Source of the DNA: Sphingobacterium sp. PCS056
GTDB lineage: Bacteria > Bacteroidota > Bacteroidia > Sphingobacteriales > Sphingobacteriaceae
Direction: 5' to 3'
Length of the DNA: 64,000 bases
Assembly: GCF_023273895.1 (NCBI RefSeq)
Contig: NZ_CP096883.1
Span: 2,170,001-2,234,000, forward strand
The position numbers and the translations under genes were made by a program. Positions 51,449 to 60,566 of this stretch are shown here, one piece after another. Each line of letters begins with the position of its first letter. Position 1 is the stretch's first letter. The notes beneath the pieces were generated by a model. The model had not been told where the DNA came from, searched no databases, and was given only the letters and a program-made list of their open reading frames with translations.

Positions 51449-52579
51449 ATGGGATTGTTTGATAAAATAAGAAATGAGTTTATCGATATCATCGAATGGG
51501 TTGATGATAGTCCTGATACGATTGTGTGGAAATTCCCTCGTTATCAGAATGAAATAAAAATGAATTCACAGCTTACTGTACGTGAGGGACAGGTTGCGGT
51601 GTTTATGAACGAAGGGGTGATCGCCGATGTTTTTACTGCTGGGAGACATGTGCTGACTACGCAGAATATGCCTGTGATGACCACCTTGCAAGGATGGAAA
51701 TATGGATTTAATAGTCCTTTTAAAGCGGATGTGTTTTTTATCAGTTTAAGACAATTTACCAATCAAAAATGGGGAACTAAAAATCCGATTATGCTACGGG
51801 ATGCTGAATTTGGTCCTGTACGATTACGGGCTTTTGGATCGTATGCTTTTCAGGTTAATGATCCTGCTGTGTTTTTAAAGCAAATTGCTGCAACCAATCC
51901 AACATTTACCGTTGAAAATATTAATGAGCAACTTCGCAATATCGCGGTCACTCGCGGGATGGATGCTATTGCTGAGTCTAAAATAGCCGTTTTGGATCTC
52001 GCATCTCATTATGATGAAGTATCCAACTTTATCCAAGAGAAAATACGCCCTGAATTTGAAGAGATCGGGTTGAATCTGAATAAATTTTTGATTGAAAATA
52101 TTTCATTGCCTGAAGAAGTTGAAAAAGTATTGGATAAAAGAAGTAGTATGGGTATTGTTGGAAATCTGGGCGCTTACGCTCAATTTCAAGCTGCAAATGC
52201 TATGGAAAAAGCGGCTGAAAACCCCAATGGTGGTGGTCTTATGGGGGCTGGACTGGGGGTAGGACTCGGAGCGGGGATGGCTGGCCAGATGACCAGTGTG
52301 TTCCAGCAAAATAAGTTTGACGGTAACCAACCTACGGGTGCCTCTCCATCGGTAAGCCCACCAGTAATACCACAAGCGGTCCAATACTACCTCGCGATCA
52401 ATGGTGTGCAAGAGGGGCCATTTACGATTGAGCAGCTGAAAGATGAGATACATACTGGTAAACTTACTTCTTCTATTCTGACTTGGAAAGCAGGGATGGA
52501 AAATTGGATGGAAGCGCGTGAAATAGAAGAATTGACAAGCTTGTTTCATGCTGGTCCTCCACCAATTCCGGGGGCATAG
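51449..52579 (+). CDS. SPFH-domain protein with C-terminal GYF-like domain
   Basis: A 376-residue protein of the virion-core-like/YdjI branch of the SPFH (stomatin-prohibitin) superfamily. Residues 1-230 form the SPFH part (IEWVDDSPDTIVWKFPRYQNEI, GQVAVFMNEGVIADVFTAGRH), followed by a Gly/Ala-rich linker (GGGLMGAGLGVGLGAGMAG) and a GYF_2/DUF4339 domain (YYLAINGVQEGPFTIEQLKDEI ... WKAGMENWMEA). SPFH proteins organise membrane microdomains; GYF domains bind proline-rich ligands. The next gene, 9 bp downstream, encodes a zinc-ribbon membrane protein; in Bacillus the ydjG-ydjI pair is similar. Likely membrane-stress function (inference). Confidence 0.88.
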   Translation: MGLFDKIRNEFIDIIEWVDDSPDTIVWKFPRYQNEIKMNSQLTVREGQVAVFMNEGVIADVFTAGRHVLTTQNMPVMTTLQGWKYGFNSPFKADVFFISLRQFTNQKWGTKNPIMLRDAEFGPVRLRAFGSYAFQVNDPAVFLKQIAATNPTFTVENINEQLRNIAVTRGMDAIAESKIAVLDLASHYDEVSNFIQEKIRPEFEEIGLNLNKFLIENISLPEEVEKVLDKRSSMGIVGNLGAYAQFQAANAMEKAAENPNGGGLMGAGLGVGLGAGMAGQMTSVFQQNKFDGNQPTGASPSVSPPVIPQAVQYYLAINGVQEGPFTIEQLKDEIHTGKLTSSILTWKAGMENWMEAREIEELTSLFHAGPPPIPGA

Positions 52580-52588
52580 ATTCTGTTT

Positions 52589-53698
52589 ATGAGTTTTGAG
52601 GATAAAACAACGGAAATCAGTCAGGATTTGAAGTGTCAGGGCTGCGGAGCGATTTTAGCCTATCAGCCTGGTACGTCATATTTAAAATGTGCATACTGCG
52701 GTACTGAAAATCAGATTGTGGAACATGCGGGTATTGGAGCTGCCATACAGACGATCGATTATGATGAATTTACAACTGCAATGCGGGATATTCACGATGC
52801 CCGGTTTACGATCACGGCTGAGGTCGTGCACTGTCAAAATTGTGGAGCAAACTCAACTTTGGATCCACATGTTACAGCAGATTTATGTGCTTTTTGCGCC
52901 TCTCCTCTGGTTATTGATCATCAAGAAAGACGAATTGTCAAACCTCATGGTTTAATTCCGTTTGTTATTGACGAAAAGAAAGCATTTCCGCTTTTCAAAA
53001 AATGGGCTGGGGGATTATGGTTTGCTCCAAATGATTTTAAACGTATATTTAATGCGCAGAATAATAGGTTAAAGGGAGTTTATATTCCTTTTTGGTGCTA
53101 TGACGCTAAAGCAACCTCTTCTTATCAAGGTCAAAGAGGGGAGTATTACTACGTCACGCGGACGCGTCGTACTGCAGATGGTAAGTCAGAAACCTACGAG
53201 GAACAGCAGACACGCTGGTATTATGCGTCTGGCCAAGTGTTGAATCGCTTTAAAGATGTTTTGATTAGTGCATCAACATCGTTACCCAATGATTTTGCTT
53301 CGAAAATAGGTCCTTGGAACATGGCCTATTTAAAACCGTTTAATGATCAGTATTTGAGTGGATTTATTGCTGAAACTTTTAGTATCGATCATATTGCCGG
53401 GATTCAAGCAGCGAAAAGGGTAATGGAAGATATCATTAGCGATACTGTGCGATCTGACATTGGTGGCGATACGCAAAGCATAGATCATATTGATTCGGAT
53501 TATGAGGACATCAGGTTGAAGTATATTTTACTTCCCGTATGGTTGTCTGCTTATCGGTATAAAAGTAAGAGTTATCAGATTATGGTGAATGCATTTAACG
53601 GTAAGGTATATGGACAGCGACCTTATAGTTTTTGGAAAATAACCTTGTTTATATTGCTGATCATTGTCATTATCCTTTTATTAAGTAATATGGGGTAA
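52589..53698 (+). CDS. Tandem zinc-ribbon protein with C-terminal membrane anchor (YdjG-like)
   Basis: A 369-residue protein. Two zinc ribbons open it: CQGCG/CAYCG near residues 12-33 and CQNCG/CAFCASP near 78-98. The middle is beta-rich with the YIPFWCYDAKATSSYQGQRGEYYYVTRTR stretch and a Tyr-rich loop, and the last 25 residues are one membrane helix (FILLIIVIILLLSNMG) with almost no tail. It is translated from the same transcript as the SPFH-GYF protein and should place its ribbons in the cytoplasm. Proteins of this type are found with SPFH and PspA-like partners; biochemical activity unknown. Confidence 0.85.
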   Translation: MSFEDKTTEISQDLKCQGCGAILAYQPGTSYLKCAYCGTENQIVEHAGIGAAIQTIDYDEFTTAMRDIHDARFTITAEVVHCQNCGANSTLDPHVTADLCAFCASPLVIDHQERRIVKPHGLIPFVIDEKKAFPLFKKWAGGLWFAPNDFKRIFNAQNNRLKGVYIPFWCYDAKATSSYQGQRGEYYYVTRTRRTADGKSETYEEQQTRWYYASGQVLNRFKDVLISASTSLPNDFASKIGPWNMAYLKPFNDQYLSGFIAETFSIDHIAGIQAAKRVMEDIISDTVRSDIGGDTQSIDHIDSDYEDIRLKYILLPVWLSAYRYKSKSYQIMVNAFNGKVYGQRPYSFWKITLFILLIIVIILLLSNMG

Positions 53699-53720
53699 AT
53701 TTGAGGCACTGATAAAAATA

Positions 53721-53756
53721 AAAAATGGTCTTATTGATTTCAACAAGACCATTTTT
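53721..53756. terminator. Bidirectional terminator between the two convergent groups
   Basis: AAAAATGGTCTT pairs with AAGACCATTTTT, with a further imperfect stem inside and A/T runs on both sides. Confidence 0.88.
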
Positions 53757-53777
53757 TATTGACTCTTTTTAATTGTA

Positions 53778-54770
53778 CTATTTATTTAATGAGAGTAAGA
53801 AACCAATTGTAAAGTTGGCATCCCAATCAAAAACAAAGGTATCGCAGTTGGTTGCATCTTTTATTGCTTTATAGATGTTAACACCACTTTTGATTTTGAC
53901 TTTGTCAGTATTGTATGTTTCGGGATTGTTTAATACCGTAAAACGTTCTTCTCCTGTACGTGTTTGTTGTGCTAATTCAAAAGGAACTCCACCGATGATA
54001 AAACAGATTTCTCTATTAGCTGATGGAATTTTTGCTGTCAATGATTTTACTTCATTATAAACATCTTCATCTTTGAGGTTCTTTTCATAATATTTAGCAC
54101 CCGGAGCCTCCAGTGAACTTGTCTGTCCTGCAACCCAAGAAATTTTGGTGTTACCCGAGCCAATATCAACAACAAAAGAATTATCTTGATAAGAAGGAGG
54201 CAATACGCATTTAAGGGCCAATTTACCCTCTTGTTCTGCTGTGACTAAATTGACAACAAATCCCATTTTCTTAAGCTCAGAAACAATGATAGCTGTTTTA
54301 GGTTCTTTTTGAGCTCCGGAACTGATCACAAAGTGTATGTTTTTTGATTTTACGCCCTTATCAAACATGGTTCCGATATAATCTTTAAGACCTTTGCGAA
54401 TATCTTCGGTATTGGCCATACCTTCATATACGAATGATTTGCCAAAATCTTTGGAAATAATCTCCCAATGATTTTCTTTATCTATATTCACAACAAAAGA
54501 ATTGAAGCCCGAAGCACCTACTTCTATTACTCCTTTGTATTCACCGTTTACCGGTTTTTCGGGTTGGTAATTAAAAGTTCTTTTATCATCATTTGATTTA
54601 TGGGCAGGATTTGAAGAGGTACTGTTTATTGTGGTATCTGCAGTGGATGTTGCTGTACCATCAAATTTACCAGAATTAAATGCCCAGTAGCCAAGTGCAA
54701 TAAGTGGAATGGCAATAATTATTGCTTTAATTGGCCAGCGTAATCTAGCCCAAGTTGATTTTTCTTCCAT
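53778..54770 (-). CDS. Membrane-anchored actin-fold (ASKHA, Ppx/GppA-like) protein
   Basis: A 330-residue protein with one N-terminal membrane helix (IKAIIIAIPLIALGYWAF, about 14-31), a Ser/Thr/Asn-rich linker, then a domain with the two phosphate-loop motifs of the actin/Hsp70/exopolyphosphatase fold: GVIEVGASGFNSFVV near residue 80 and SFVVDIGSGNTKISW near 198, plus ICFIIGGVPFELA. The closest pattern is Ppx/GppA. Basic residues before the helix predict the domain on the periplasmic side, odd for a nucleotide-binding fold. It follows the coiled-coil membrane gene by 28 bp in the same operon. Confidence 0.75.
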   Translation of the reverse strand: MEEKSTWARLRWPIKAIIIAIPLIALGYWAFNSGKFDGTATSTADTTINSTSSNPAHKSNDDKRTFNYQPEKPVNGEYKGVIEVGASGFNSFVVNIDKENHWEIISKDFGKSFVYEGMANTEDIRKGLKDYIGTMFDKGVKSKNIHFVISSGAQKEPKTAIIVSELKKMGFVVNLVTAEQEGKLALKCVLPPSYQDNSFVVDIGSGNTKISWVAGQTSSLEAPGAKYYEKNLKDEDVYNEVKSLTAKIPSANREICFIIGGVPFELAQQTRTGEERFTVLNNPETYNTDKVKIKSGVNIYKAIKDATNCDTFVFDWDANFTIGFLLSLNK

Positions 54771-54798
54771 AATTTTTATAATATAATTTGTATAACGA

Positions 54799-55908
54799 TT
54801 AATCTAATAATGTAAATCCTTTGTCTATTTTTTCTTCGGGTTTGAGTTCGTAACTTGAATCGGCCATTTGACTGACATTCAACACTTTCAAATTGCGCTC
54901 ATCAACTTTTCGGATAAACTCTTCCAGTTCTACCTGCGTAGGTGCTCCGCCCACCGTAATATTATTGTTTTGATCTAAAAAGTCTAGATTAGATCTGATC
55001 GAAGCAATATTTTGGCTGATAGCACCTGTTGCCGCATTCATTGCTTCTTGGAAAGCCCAGCCATCTTTGATATTAAATACGTCGGCAAGCCCTTCTGTCG
55101 CATTTTTCATTTTTTGGGTAGCTTCGAGTTTTTTTGAAATAATAGATATACTACTGTCCAGTGTGCTTACATAAATACGGGCGGCACTTTCATTATCTTT
55201 CAATACTTCCAAAACTTTAGCAAATTGGTTGGCATACTGTACATAGCTTCGTGCATTTTGTTCTTCCGATTCTCCTTCTTTACCTAAGAGAAATGCTTTT
55301 GTGCGCGTCTCTTTTGCATTTCGCAGGTAAGCGTTTGCTTTTTCGGTATTGTTGTTTTGAGTTTCTTTTTTAGCGCTTTCATCTAAATTTGCGGCTTCTG
55401 CGGTAAAGCGCTTTGCATAGATATACTTTTCTTCTGCGGTTTTTTGTGCTGTTTCACCACTTTGAATCATATCGATACGGACGCCATCTACATTACTAAT
55501 TTTTTCTTTAACCCTTTTTAGGGTGTCCTTTGCATCTTTTGATAAAAGCTGTAACGTCTCTATGGGATTATTGCGGATGATCGCTTTTTCACCTTTAAAT
55601 AATAAGACAGTACCCAATCGATGTAGTAACGCAATGATTTTTGGAGCTAATAATAATAGTGTTAATAATAGGATGCTGAAAATGACAAATAAAATGCTTT
55701 TTGCAGCATATTCCAACATGATCGGAAGAAACTTGAAAAAAGCGAAAGCACCTCCGAGTACTAATGCCCAAAAAAATATACTGGAGATTGTCTTCTTGGC
55801 TTGAGGAGTTTGCATCTGCGCGGGCAAATGATCACCCAATACTTGAAAAATAGGTAACTGAGATTTTATTTCAGCGGGTATATTGATATAGTGTTCTTTC
55901 TTTTCCAT
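54799..55908 (-). CDS. Two-helix membrane protein with long coiled-coil domain
   Basis: A 369-residue protein, family not recognised. Two hydrophobic helices lie at about 42-60 and 68-89; both ends should be cytoplasmic. The following 230 residues are almost wholly helical and charged, with many Ala/Glu/Lys/Gln (for example KTAEEKYIYAKRFTAEAANLDES and NESAARIYVSTLDSSISIISKKLEATQKM), reminiscent of the PspA/LiaH type of rod but without a clear match. The N-terminal segment before the helices is 40 residues. It lies 11 bp after a second coiled-coil gene and 28 bp before the actin-fold gene: one operon. Confidence 0.75.
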   Translation of the reverse strand: MEKKEHYINIPAEIKSQLPIFQVLGDHLPAQMQTPQAKKTISSIFFWALVLGGAFAFFKFLPIMLEYAAKSILFVIFSILLLTLLLLAPKIIALLHRLGTVLLFKGEKAIIRNNPIETLQLLSKDAKDTLKRVKEKISNVDGVRIDMIQSGETAQKTAEEKYIYAKRFTAEAANLDESAKKETQNNNTEKANAYLRNAKETRTKAFLLGKEGESEEQNARSYVQYANQFAKVLEVLKDNESAARIYVSTLDSSISIISKKLEATQKMKNATEGLADVFNIKDGWAFQEAMNAATGAISQNIASIRSNLDFLDQNNNITVGGAPTQVELEEFIRKVDERNLKVLNVSQMADSSYELKPEEKIDKGFTLLD

Positions 55909-55919
55909 TGATTTGTAAC

Positions 55920-56663
55920 TTATGAGATTGATCTCTCTATAATTGCTAAGGTTGTTTGAATATCGTTAACTACTTCATTGACAGCTGCGTTTCCAATCGA
56001 AATTTTTTGTTCGATCTCTTTTAATTTGGGCTCATATTTCGTGTTAATTTGAGCAAGGGCAATTTGTTTTTTCTGTAAGTCGTCTTGAAGCTTAGAAATG
56101 CTGTCGGTTAATGTTTTGATTTCATTGTTTAGTGTTGTCTTTTCAAATTCACGGTCTTGTTCTACCTTTTGTATTTCCGCTTCCTTTTGTTGTGTTTCTT
56201 TGGCTATGGTTTCTTTCAGTTTGTTAGCATAATTAGTGCCAGTTGTTTTTAACTTTTCTTTGGTCAAGCTACTATCCACATATTTCAGTGAAGTATAGGC
56301 TGCTTTTAACGTATTTTCATCTACTTTTCCCATTGCTGCAGCTGCATTCCACACTTCAAAAAAATCTAATCCTTGTTCGTTGAGTCTTTCTAATATGCCA
56401 AGAACTTTCAGTTTCATTTGTTTGATATCAGTAGATCCATCATTGGCTGTTATCGGAATAGCGGGGGGCTGTTGATTGTTTGAAAGTGGATTTCCTGCGA
56501 CGGCAGCTGTGTATTCCTTCGTGATCTTTGGAGGAATAGGTTCTTCTTTTATATGGGGCGATGGGGATCGTTCTTCAGATGGAGTCTCTTGGTGGTCTGT
56601 AAAAATTAGCTTTTTAAGACTATTCAATATACTTGAGCTTTTATTGTTTTCTTGATCAGTCAT
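55920..56663 (-). CDS. Coiled-coil protein, first gene of the actin-fold operon
   Basis: A 247-residue soluble protein with no recognised family. The first 75 residues are polar and rich in Ser, Pro and Glu (likely disordered). A short helical module follows (VLGILERLNEQGLDFFEVWNAAAAMGKVDE near 82-112), then a continuous coiled coil from about 140 to the end with heptad spacing (KETQQKEAEIQKVEQDREFEKTTLNNEIKTL). The proline-rich N-terminal part could be a ligand for the GYF-type domain encoded in the facing operon; that is a guess. Confidence 0.72.
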   Translation of the reverse strand: MTDQENNKSSSILNSLKKLIFTDHQETPSEERSPSPHIKEEPIPPKITKEYTAAVAGNPLSNNQQPPAIPITANDGSTDIKQMKLKVLGILERLNEQGLDFFEVWNAAAAMGKVDENTLKAAYTSLKYVDSSLTKEKLKTTGTNYANKLKETIAKETQQKEAEIQKVEQDREFEKTTLNNEIKTLTDSISKLQDDLQKKQIALAQINTKYEPKLKEIEQKISIGNAAVNEVVNDIQTTLAIIERSIS

Positions 56664-56851
56664 AATCTGTGTTAGTTTAGTTAAGTAAAAATAACAAAAA
56701 ATGGCAATCTTGGTTCATGTCATTTGATTTTTAAAATGATATATGATGTAGCGCGATTTTCTAACCGAATTTTAGGGAATGATTTGTGGTGTTGAAATCA
56801 TTCTATTGGTATTTTGAATATCAGATCATGTGTTTGTACAATATTATAGGA

Positions 56852-56884
56852 CATAAAAAAACTCGAAAATTAAATTTTCGAGTT
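56852..56884 (-). terminator. Terminator of the cupin isomerase gene
   Basis: AACTCGAAAAT pairs with ATTTTCGAGTT over a 3-base loop; on the minus strand a T run follows. Confidence 0.85.
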
Positions 56885-56918
56885 CTTTGTGTTTAATACG
56901 AGATGTGATACTCAGGTA

Positions 56919-57416
56919 CTATCTTCCGAAATCATCTTGTACACGAACGATATCGTCTTCATTAGAAGGGTTTTCGATATCGGTGTGTTGCCAAATTTCA
57001 GCTAATATGCCATAACCATCTAATCCAATTAACCTGTGGCGTTGTCCTTGACGTAATTTGATAATACTACCTGCTGTCAATGTTTGAACAACAGATTCAT
57101 CATCGGTATCTGATACCATAACACCAACAGTTCCGTGAATTACCTTCCAAATTTCGGCACGACGGTGGTGATACTGCCATGATAATCTTTTTTCGGGTGC
57201 TACCACGAGAATTTTTGGACTTAATTTTCCAGAAATTTTTAGATCTTTTACATCTAATCCGTCGAAATATTCGTCGGCAAATTTTTGCGCTTGATCTTCG
57301 TTGATGACAAAGAAACCGCCCCAAGGTCTGGTTTGATCAGATTTATCAATTTCAAATCCTTTTTCTTTTAACGCTTTATCTAATTCCTCAAATAGCGTTG
57401 ATTTATCCGTTATCAT
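56919..57416 (-). CDS. Cupin protein, type II phosphomannose isomerase-like
   Basis: A 165-residue single-domain cupin resembling the C-terminal isomerase part of type II phosphomannose isomerase/GDP-mannose pyrophosphorylase fusions; relatives are often labelled phosphoheptose isomerase. The metal-site motif is SWQYHHRRAEIWKVIHGTVGVMV with two His, Glu and a later His in GQRHRLIGLDGYG. The nucleotidyltransferase half is absent, and N-terminally there is a 60-residue extension (RPWGGFFVINEDQAQKFADEYF). Sugar-phosphate isomerase activity is likely but the substrate is open. It stands alone with its own terminator. Confidence 0.82.
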   Translation of the reverse strand: MITDKSTLFEELDKALKEKGFEIDKSDQTRPWGGFFVINEDQAQKFADEYFDGLDVKDLKISGKLSPKILVVAPEKRLSWQYHHRRAEIWKVIHGTVGVMVSDTDDESVVQTLTAGSIIKLRQGQRHRLIGLDGYGILAEIWQHTDIENPSNEDDIVRVQDDFGR

Positions 57417-58277
57417 AAATATGTATCTTAGTAAGTCTATTATATGTTTATTTGAGTGATAAATATAAATAAAATCTTTTAAATAAAAATAGCATAAACG
57501 TTTTAGCTATTTTTAACGATCATACTACTGGGGCTGATATATTGATGCTGTTGAGTCATGGTGAACACTTTATCGTCAGATCGATACGTATAAATAAACC
57601 AAAAGCATAGTAGGTTTTCATTTTTTGACTCGGACTCGCTATTGGCTCATGATCCGATCACAGGTAGATCTAGCTTACGCTGGTCTATCGCTTGAAGAGA
57701 TGGATCAGTGCTTGTTAAATCTCTAAAAAAAACATGGTCTGGCGTATAATAAACTTATTTTTTCGGGTTATTAGCTTATCAATAAGTATAGCTAAAGTCA
57801 GTAGGTTATTCGAATTTCCTTCATCTGTAATGCACACTATATTCTTACCATATACAGCATAAATCCGTGTTAAGTCCGTGGTGACTGCGTGTTAAGTCCG
57901 TGTTTTTAGTATTTTGACGATGATATTACCATTTATAGACTCTGCTTACCTATATCAGATATATTGAAATGGCATCCTATTATGATCGGGACGTAGTGCC
58001 ATAGATTACGGACAAGAGGCGCTATTACTTGATCTTAGAGCAGATCGTATCCAGTATAATCTTGACCAAGATTTCGCTAATAACCATCATTGGGTGTTTT
58101 GATATCAATATCAATAATTTGAAAAGTGGTATGGTTTAAAATATACAACAGGTTGTATAGCGGTATATGATGTGCTCATGTTTTTTACGATACCTTACTT
58201 CATCAGACTTAGATCGTATCATTATTTCCTCTCAGAATATTTGATTAGTTTTGTAATTCCACATTAAAATTATCAGT
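57417..58277. other. Gene-poor gap with short direct repeats
   Basis: About 860 bp without a convincing gene. CGTGTTAAGTCCGTG occurs twice 22 bp apart (57866-57880 and 57888-57902). Short open stretches (for example a 25-codon frame from 57649, and a frame of about 32 codons ending TGA near 58101) look protein-like but are broken, so this may be a decayed gene. TAGTTTTG at 58246-58253 is a -7 candidate for the helicase gene. Confidence 0.45.
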
Positions 58278-60518
58278 ATGTCAGAAATAAAAATAGATCG
58301 TGAAAATACGGCTTTTATGCAAGCTGTTGCTTTTGTTAATCAAACAAATCAACATATTTTTCTTACTGGAAAGGCTGGAACCGGGAAAACGACATTTCTG
58401 AAATATATACGTGACCATAGTTATAAAAAAATGGCGATCACTGCTCCGACCGGAGTGGCGGCTATGAATGCGGGAGGGACTACTCTTCATTCGCTTTTTT
58501 GGTTGCCTTTTGGGACTTTTATTGAAGATCATGAATTGAAATGGGACGAACAAGATGGCCACATCTATAACAAAAGCCGTTTGTTTAGTACGATTAAATT
58601 AACGAAACAGCGTCGTACTATCCTTCAGGAGCTGGAACTGTTGGTGATCGATGAGGTGTCGATGGTTCGTGCTGATACATTAGATGCTATCAATGTTATC
58701 CTGCAATCAGTACGTCGTGATATGCGTCCATTTGGTGGTTTGCAATTGCTTTTTATTGGCGATTTATATCAATTGCCTCCTGTCGTGCGTGACCATGAGT
58801 GGCAGGTGCTACGCAATCATTATACTTCGGTATTCTTTTTTAATGCTAAAGTGCTTCGTGATAATCCTCCGATTTTATTGGAGTTAGATAAGATCTATAG
58901 ACAGCAGGATGAAGGTTTTATTTCCATCTTAAATGCCATTCGAAATAATAACTGTGATACGGAGATGTTGAAGGAACTGAATACGTATTATAAACCTGAT
59001 TTTGAACCGAAGGAAGGAGATCAATTTATTACGCTTACTTCCCACAATCGGAATGCTGACGATATCAATGGTAAAGCACTGGCTAATCTATCGGGAAAGA
59101 TGCTCAATTTAAAGGCTGTTGTCAAGGATGATTTTGCACAGGGATCTTATCCTGCCGAAGAAATTCTGTCTTTAAAAATTGGTGCTCAGGTGATGTTCAT
59201 ACGGAATGATACGGGAGAGGATCGAAAATACTATAATGGCAAGATCGGTACGGTGAAGGATATTAATCTGCAAGCGGGCACAGTGGTTGTCAAATTTCCG
59301 GACGGGAGTGAGGATGTGACAGCGAAACGAGAGACTTGGGAAAACATCAAATACAACTATGATAAAGGACAGGATCAGATCAAGGAAGAGGTATTAGGTA
59401 CATTTTCGCAATTTCCGCTGCGGTTAGCGTGGGCGATCACGATCCATAAGAGCCAAGGTTTGACATTTGATAAGGCGATCATAGATGCTGGAACTTCTTT
59501 TGCGGCAGGACAGGTGTATGTTGCACTGAGTAGATTGACGAGTTTAAAAGGATTAGTATTGAAATCCATTATTCCGGCATATGCAATCAGAACGGATAGC
59601 CAGGTCGTCGAATTTGCTTTGCGTTCTTCATTTCAAACGGATATTAAAGAAATTTTGGAGCAATGTCAAAGAACTTATCTGGCACAAAATTTAATCCAGT
59701 GTTTCCGTTGGGACTATTTGACTACTTCCTGTCAAGAACAGGTGGTTGCATTGGCCGACCGCAATATTGACAATAAAGTGGAAGCCGAGGCTTTTTGGTC
59801 TACGATGCAATCAAATTTGCTTACGCAAGAGAAGGTGGCGCATAAATTCATTACTCAATTGTACGAGCTATTGAAAAAAACCGACCAACATGTCGATTAT
59901 GCTTTGATATGTGAACGTACTACATCTGCCGTCAACTGGTTTTTACCTAAGATGGATCAAGATCTGGTCGCCGCATTAGATCAGCACATAAAAGATTGGC
60001 AGATTAAGAAGCGAACAAAAAAATATATCGATGAAACCAAAGAGCTGCTTTTGGATTTTAAGCGTAAGCGCGAGCAGCTTCAACAATGTTTGACTATCGC
60101 TGATGCTTTATCTAAGAAAGATGATTTTCAACAAGCTTTGGAGCAGGTGCAGGAACAGTCTAAGACAAAAGAAAAAGAAGACCTTGTGGTGCAAAATGAG
60201 GAGGGAGAAAGTGCTAAAAAGCTTGATACTAAACAAGTAACTCTCGAGCTTTATAAGGACGGTGCTACTATCGAAGAAATTGCGGTGAAAAGGGGGATGG
60301 TAGCAGGGACTATTTATGGGCACTTAATTCATTTTGTTGGTACAGAAGTCGAGGCTACAGAATTGATCGAACAGGATAAATTGGATCTCATTATTAATAC
60401 CATAAAGGCACATCCTGGTAAATCTTCCTCAGAATTGAAGATGATGTTAGGGGCTAGTATCGATTATCCTCATATTAAAATCGGACAAAAAGTTTTAGAA
60501 AATCCAGTTCATGATTAA
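58278..60518 (+). CDS. Pif1/RecD2-like superfamily 1 helicase with C-terminal HTH domain
   Basis: A 746-residue DNA helicase. Walker A GKAGTGKTTF is near residue 32, followed by APTGVAAMNAGGTTLHS (motif Ia), VIDEVSMVRAD (motif II), FIGDLYQLPPV (III), and near the end of the motor AWAITIHKSQGLTFDKAI and YVALSRLTSLKG (motifs V-VI), the Pif1 pattern. A charged coiled-coil linker leads to a C-terminal helix-turn-helix region (TLELYKDGATIEEIAVKRGMVAGTIYGHL) like that of bacterial RecQ-type helicase tails. Possible tasks are G-quadruplex or fork processing. It precedes the atp operon by about 50 bp. Confidence 0.9.
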   Translation: MSEIKIDRENTAFMQAVAFVNQTNQHIFLTGKAGTGKTTFLKYIRDHSYKKMAITAPTGVAAMNAGGTTLHSLFWLPFGTFIEDHELKWDEQDGHIYNKSRLFSTIKLTKQRRTILQELELLVIDEVSMVRADTLDAINVILQSVRRDMRPFGGLQLLFIGDLYQLPPVVRDHEWQVLRNHYTSVFFFNAKVLRDNPPILLELDKIYRQQDEGFISILNAIRNNNCDTEMLKELNTYYKPDFEPKEGDQFITLTSHNRNADDINGKALANLSGKMLNLKAVVKDDFAQGSYPAEEILSLKIGAQVMFIRNDTGEDRKYYNGKIGTVKDINLQAGTVVVKFPDGSEDVTAKRETWENIKYNYDKGQDQIKEEVLGTFSQFPLRLAWAITIHKSQGLTFDKAIIDAGTSFAAGQVYVALSRLTSLKGLVLKSIIPAYAIRTDSQVVEFALRSSFQTDIKEILEQCQRTYLAQNLIQCFRWDYLTTSCQEQVVALADRNIDNKVEAEAFWSTMQSNLLTQEKVAHKFITQLYELLKKTDQHVDYALICERTTSAVNWFLPKMDQDLVAALDQHIKDWQIKKRTKKYIDETKELLLDFKRKREQLQQCLTIADALSKKDDFQQALEQVQEQSKTKEKEDLVVQNEEGESAKKLDTKQVTLELYKDGATIEEIAVKRGMVAGTIYGHLIHFVGTEVEATELIEQDKLDLIINTIKAHPGKSSSELKMMLGASIDYPHIKIGQKVLENPVHD

Positions 60519-60536
60519 GATGTTTCAAAATATGTG

Positions 60537-60544
60537 TATGTTTG
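60537..60544 (+). promoter_or_regulatory. -7 element of the atp operon
   Basis: TATGTTTG, 22 bp before the first atp gene; no TTTG at ideal -33 spacing. Confidence 0.45.
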
Positions 60545-60566
60545 TAAAAGTTAGCTATAAATAGCC

